A stretch of 15,535 bases of DNA from DASQEH01 sp038239485 (GTDB lineage Bacteria > Actinomycetota > Actinomycetes > Propionibacteriales > Nocardioidaceae). Location of the stretch: NCBI GenBank assembly GCA_038239485.1, contig JBBSET010000069.1, positions 1-15,535 of the forward strand. The letters run 5' to 3'. The notes below the pieces were generated by a model. It was given only the letters and a program-made list of their open reading frames with translations, was not told the DNA's origin and searched no databases. Made by a program: the position numbers and the translations under genes. This document shows, one piece after another, positions 14,349-15,535 of this stretch (its first letter is position 1; the number at the start of each line of letters is the position of its first letter).

Positions 14349-14447
14349 GTCCGCTCCTGTGACCACTCTGTCCTTGGTGAAGACCGCGTCGTGGTCTCCC
14401 CTGAGGACCGCGTCGTGAGCGTCGTACGCCGATATGAGTGTCGTCAT
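14349..14447 (-). other. Leader or alternative N-terminal extension of the sigma gene
   Basis: This 99-nt stretch is in frame with the sigma gene and open from ATG 14447. Its third-position G/C is lower than the gene body's and it carries several rare codons. It contains a 12-nt direct repeat, GACCGCGTCGTG on the plus strand at 14382-14393 and 14406-14417 (24-bp period). If translated, the repeat gives HDAV twice, eight residues apart. It may be untranslated leader or a real N-terminal extension. Confidence 0.4.
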
Positions 14448-14459
14448 CTCATCTCCGAG

Positions 14460-14485
14460 GACGCTCACCGCGTCGCGTCGGTTGC
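14460..14485 (-). promoter_or_regulatory. Candidate ECF-type promoter of the sigma gene
   Basis: On the minus strand GCAACC (14485-14480) is followed after 16 bp by CGTC (14463-14460), resembling the AAC-containing -35 and CGTC-like -10 of ECF promoters. Transcription would start near 14453. If right, the sigma factor may activate its own operon. Short motifs make this tentative. Confidence 0.3.
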
Positions 14486-14502
14486 CTACCGAGGTTGGCT
14501 AC
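14480..14502. repeat. Near-identical 10-bp direct repeats in the sigma/ABC divergent spacer
   Basis: GGTTGCCTAC (14480-14489) and GGTTGGCTAC (14493-14502) differ at one base and lie 13 bp apart start to start. They overlap the candidate ECF promoter and could be regulator half-sites. Confidence 0.45.
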
Positions 14503-14560
14503 TTCGCGTGCGTATTGTGCCACGGACGGCACCGGCCCTCGAATTGTCCCTCCCAGTCGT

Positions 14561-14566
14561 TAGGGT
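14561..14566 (+). promoter_or_regulatory. Possible -10 box (TAGGGT) for a leaderless ABC ATPase mRNA
   Basis: TAGGGT fits TANNNT and ends 6 nt before ATG 14573, so transcription could begin at the start codon. No clear -35 is seen at the expected distance. Confidence 0.3.
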
Positions 14567-14572
14567 CGGGCC

Positions 14573-15535
14573 ATGTCCACAGAACCCGCCCTGGATGCGG
14601 CGCGGCCGGCCGCGGGCGACTCCTCGGGCGACTCCTCGGGCGACGTGATGATCTCCGCGCGGGGGCTGCGCAAGACCTACGGGGAGTTCGAGGCCGTCAA
14701 GGGTATCGACGTCGACGTGCACCGGGGTGAGTCCTTCGGCTTCCTCGGGCCGAACGGGGCCGGCAAGTCGTCGACGATGCGCATGATCGCCGCCGTGTCA
14801 CCGCTCACCGGCGGCTCACTGGAGATCCTCGGCATGGACCCGTCGCGGCAGGGGTCGAAGATCCGGGCCAGGCTCGGGGTCTGTCCGCAGGACAACACCC
14901 TCGACACCGAGCTCAGCGTGTTCGAGAACCTCGTCGTGTATGGCCGCTACTTCGGCCTCCCGAGAAGCCAGGCCTCGCGCCGCGCAAACGAGCTGCTCGA
15001 GTTCGTGCAGCTCAGCGACCGCGCGAAGGCGAAGGTCGAGACACTGTCGGGGGGGATGAAGCGCCGGCTCACGATCGCCAGGTCGTTGGTCAACCAGCCC
15101 GACCTGCTTCTGCTCGACGAGCCGACGACCGGCCTGGACCCGCAGGCGCGTCACCAGCTGTGGGACCGGCTGTTCCGGCTCAAGCAGCAGGGCGTCACCC
15201 TCGTCCTCACCACCCACTACATGGACGAGGCCGAGCAGCTGTGCGACCGGCTCGTCGTCATGGACAAGGGGGTCATCGTGGCCGAGGGTTCGCCGGCCCG
15301 GCTGATCGTCGAGCACTCGACCCGCGAGGTGCTCGAGCTACGGTTCGGGGCCGGCCTCAACGAGTCGATGGCCGAGCGTGTGGGTGACCTCTCCCAGCGG
15401 CTCGAGGTGCTCCCCGACCGCCTGCTCCTCTACACCGACGACGGGGAGGCGACGGCCAGTGCCGTCCACGCCCGGGGGATCGCGCCGGTCTCGTCGCTCG
15501 TGCGCCGGGCCAGCCTCGAGGACGTGTTTCTGCGC
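14573..15535 (+). CDS. ABC transporter ATP-binding protein, DrrA/NodI-like ABC-2 exporter (3' partial)
   Basis: The frame is open from ATG 14573 to the window end (321 codons, no stop). It is the nucleotide-binding subunit of an ABC-2 type exporter. All motifs are present: Walker A GPNGAGKSS (59-67), Q-loop Gln106, signature LSGGMKRRL (158-166), Walker B LLLLDEPT (178-185), D-loop GLDP (187-190) and H-loop His215 in TTHYMDEAEQL. The C-terminal part (HSTREVLELRFG, then RRASLEDVFLR) is like DrrA/NodI-type subunits for drugs, polyketides or lipo-oligosaccharides. The first 25 residues are a low-complexity tail encoded by a 12-bp repeat. ATG 14648 (MISARGLRKTYG) is an alternative start, also without Shine-Dalgarno. 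The permease is expected immediately downstream, outside the window. The substrate is unknown. It is divergent from the sigma gene. Confidence 0.9.
   Translation, partial: MSTEPALDAARPAAGDSSGDSSGDVMISARGLRKTYGEFEAVKGIDVDVHRGESFGFLGPNGAGKSSTMRMIAAVSPLTGGSLEILGMDPSRQGSKIRARLGVCPQDNTLDTELSVFENLVVYGRYFGLPRSQASRRANELLEFVQLSDRAKAKVETLSGGMKRRLTIARSLVNQPDLLLLDEPTTGLDPQARHQLWDRLFRLKQQGVTLVLTTHYMDEAEQLCDRLVVMDKGVIVAEGSPARLIVEHSTREVLELRFGAGLNESMAERVGDLSQRLEVLPDRLLLYTDDGEATASAVHARGIAPVSSLVRRASLEDVFLR
14615..14644 (+). repeat. 12-bp in-frame repeat in the N-terminus of the ABC ATPase
   Basis: GGCGACTCCTCG occurs twice (14615-14626, 14627-14638), followed by the half unit GGCGAC, encoding GDSSGDSSGD. It lies before the first conserved residue and is likely a slippage-prone flexible linker. 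Confidence 0.8.

Overview
The window reads as high-GC actinobacterial chromosome, with strongly G/C-ending codons, GTG starts and ATGA overlaps. Family-level markers agree: ClgR, a stand-alone CinA C-terminal domain, a full-length Lhr of about 1,520 residues beside Nei2, and a SigE-family ECF sigma factor. A Nocardioides-like or related actinomycete is plausible, but the sequence alone does not fix the genus. I see no tRNA, rRNA, CRISPR array, transposase, integrase or phage gene.

Region 1 (1-1885, + strand) holds the conserved block rimO (3' end) - pgsA - cinA/pncC - clgR. The first three are tightly packed. clgR follows a 184-bp gap, has its own good Shine-Dalgarno and ends in Ala-Ala. The next gene is trpB2 (1923-3302), a stand-alone tryptophan synthase beta-like enzyme with no trp operon around it.

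Region 2 (3303-5670) is a resistance-type cassette: a TetR repressor (-) diverging from a 14-TM DHA2-type MFS exporter (+). The shared spacer has a promoter-like -35/-10 pair with a perfect dyad between the hexamers and two further dyads at 23-24 bp intervals, a likely autoregulated efflux switch. The exporter stop codon lies inside a 16-bp tandem repeat, followed by a strong hairpin.

Region 3 (5671-7118) is an amidase-signature hydrolase with an intact Lys-Ser-Ser triad. It has no Shine-Dalgarno but a TANNNT box 7 nt before the ATG, suggesting a leaderless mRNA. It converges on nei2.

Region 4 (7119-14447, - strand), read in transcription order, is a SigE-family ECF sigma factor, a single-pass membrane protein with a BNR/beta-propeller-like ectodomain (4-nt overlap with the sigma gene), the helicase lhr (43-bp gap) and nei2 (24-bp gap). 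Lhr with Nei2 is a known actinobacterial DNA-repair neighbourhood. The sigma/propeller pair looks like an envelope-sensing regulatory module, and the short gaps allow, but do not prove, co-transcription of all four.

Region 5 (14573-end, + strand) is an ABC-2 (DrrA/NodI-like) ATPase, divergent from the sigma gene and cut by the window end. Its permease should lie just beyond.

The least conventional part is the sigma/membrane-propeller pair with its unusual leader. The best-defined regulatory structure is the triple dyad between tetR and the exporter.
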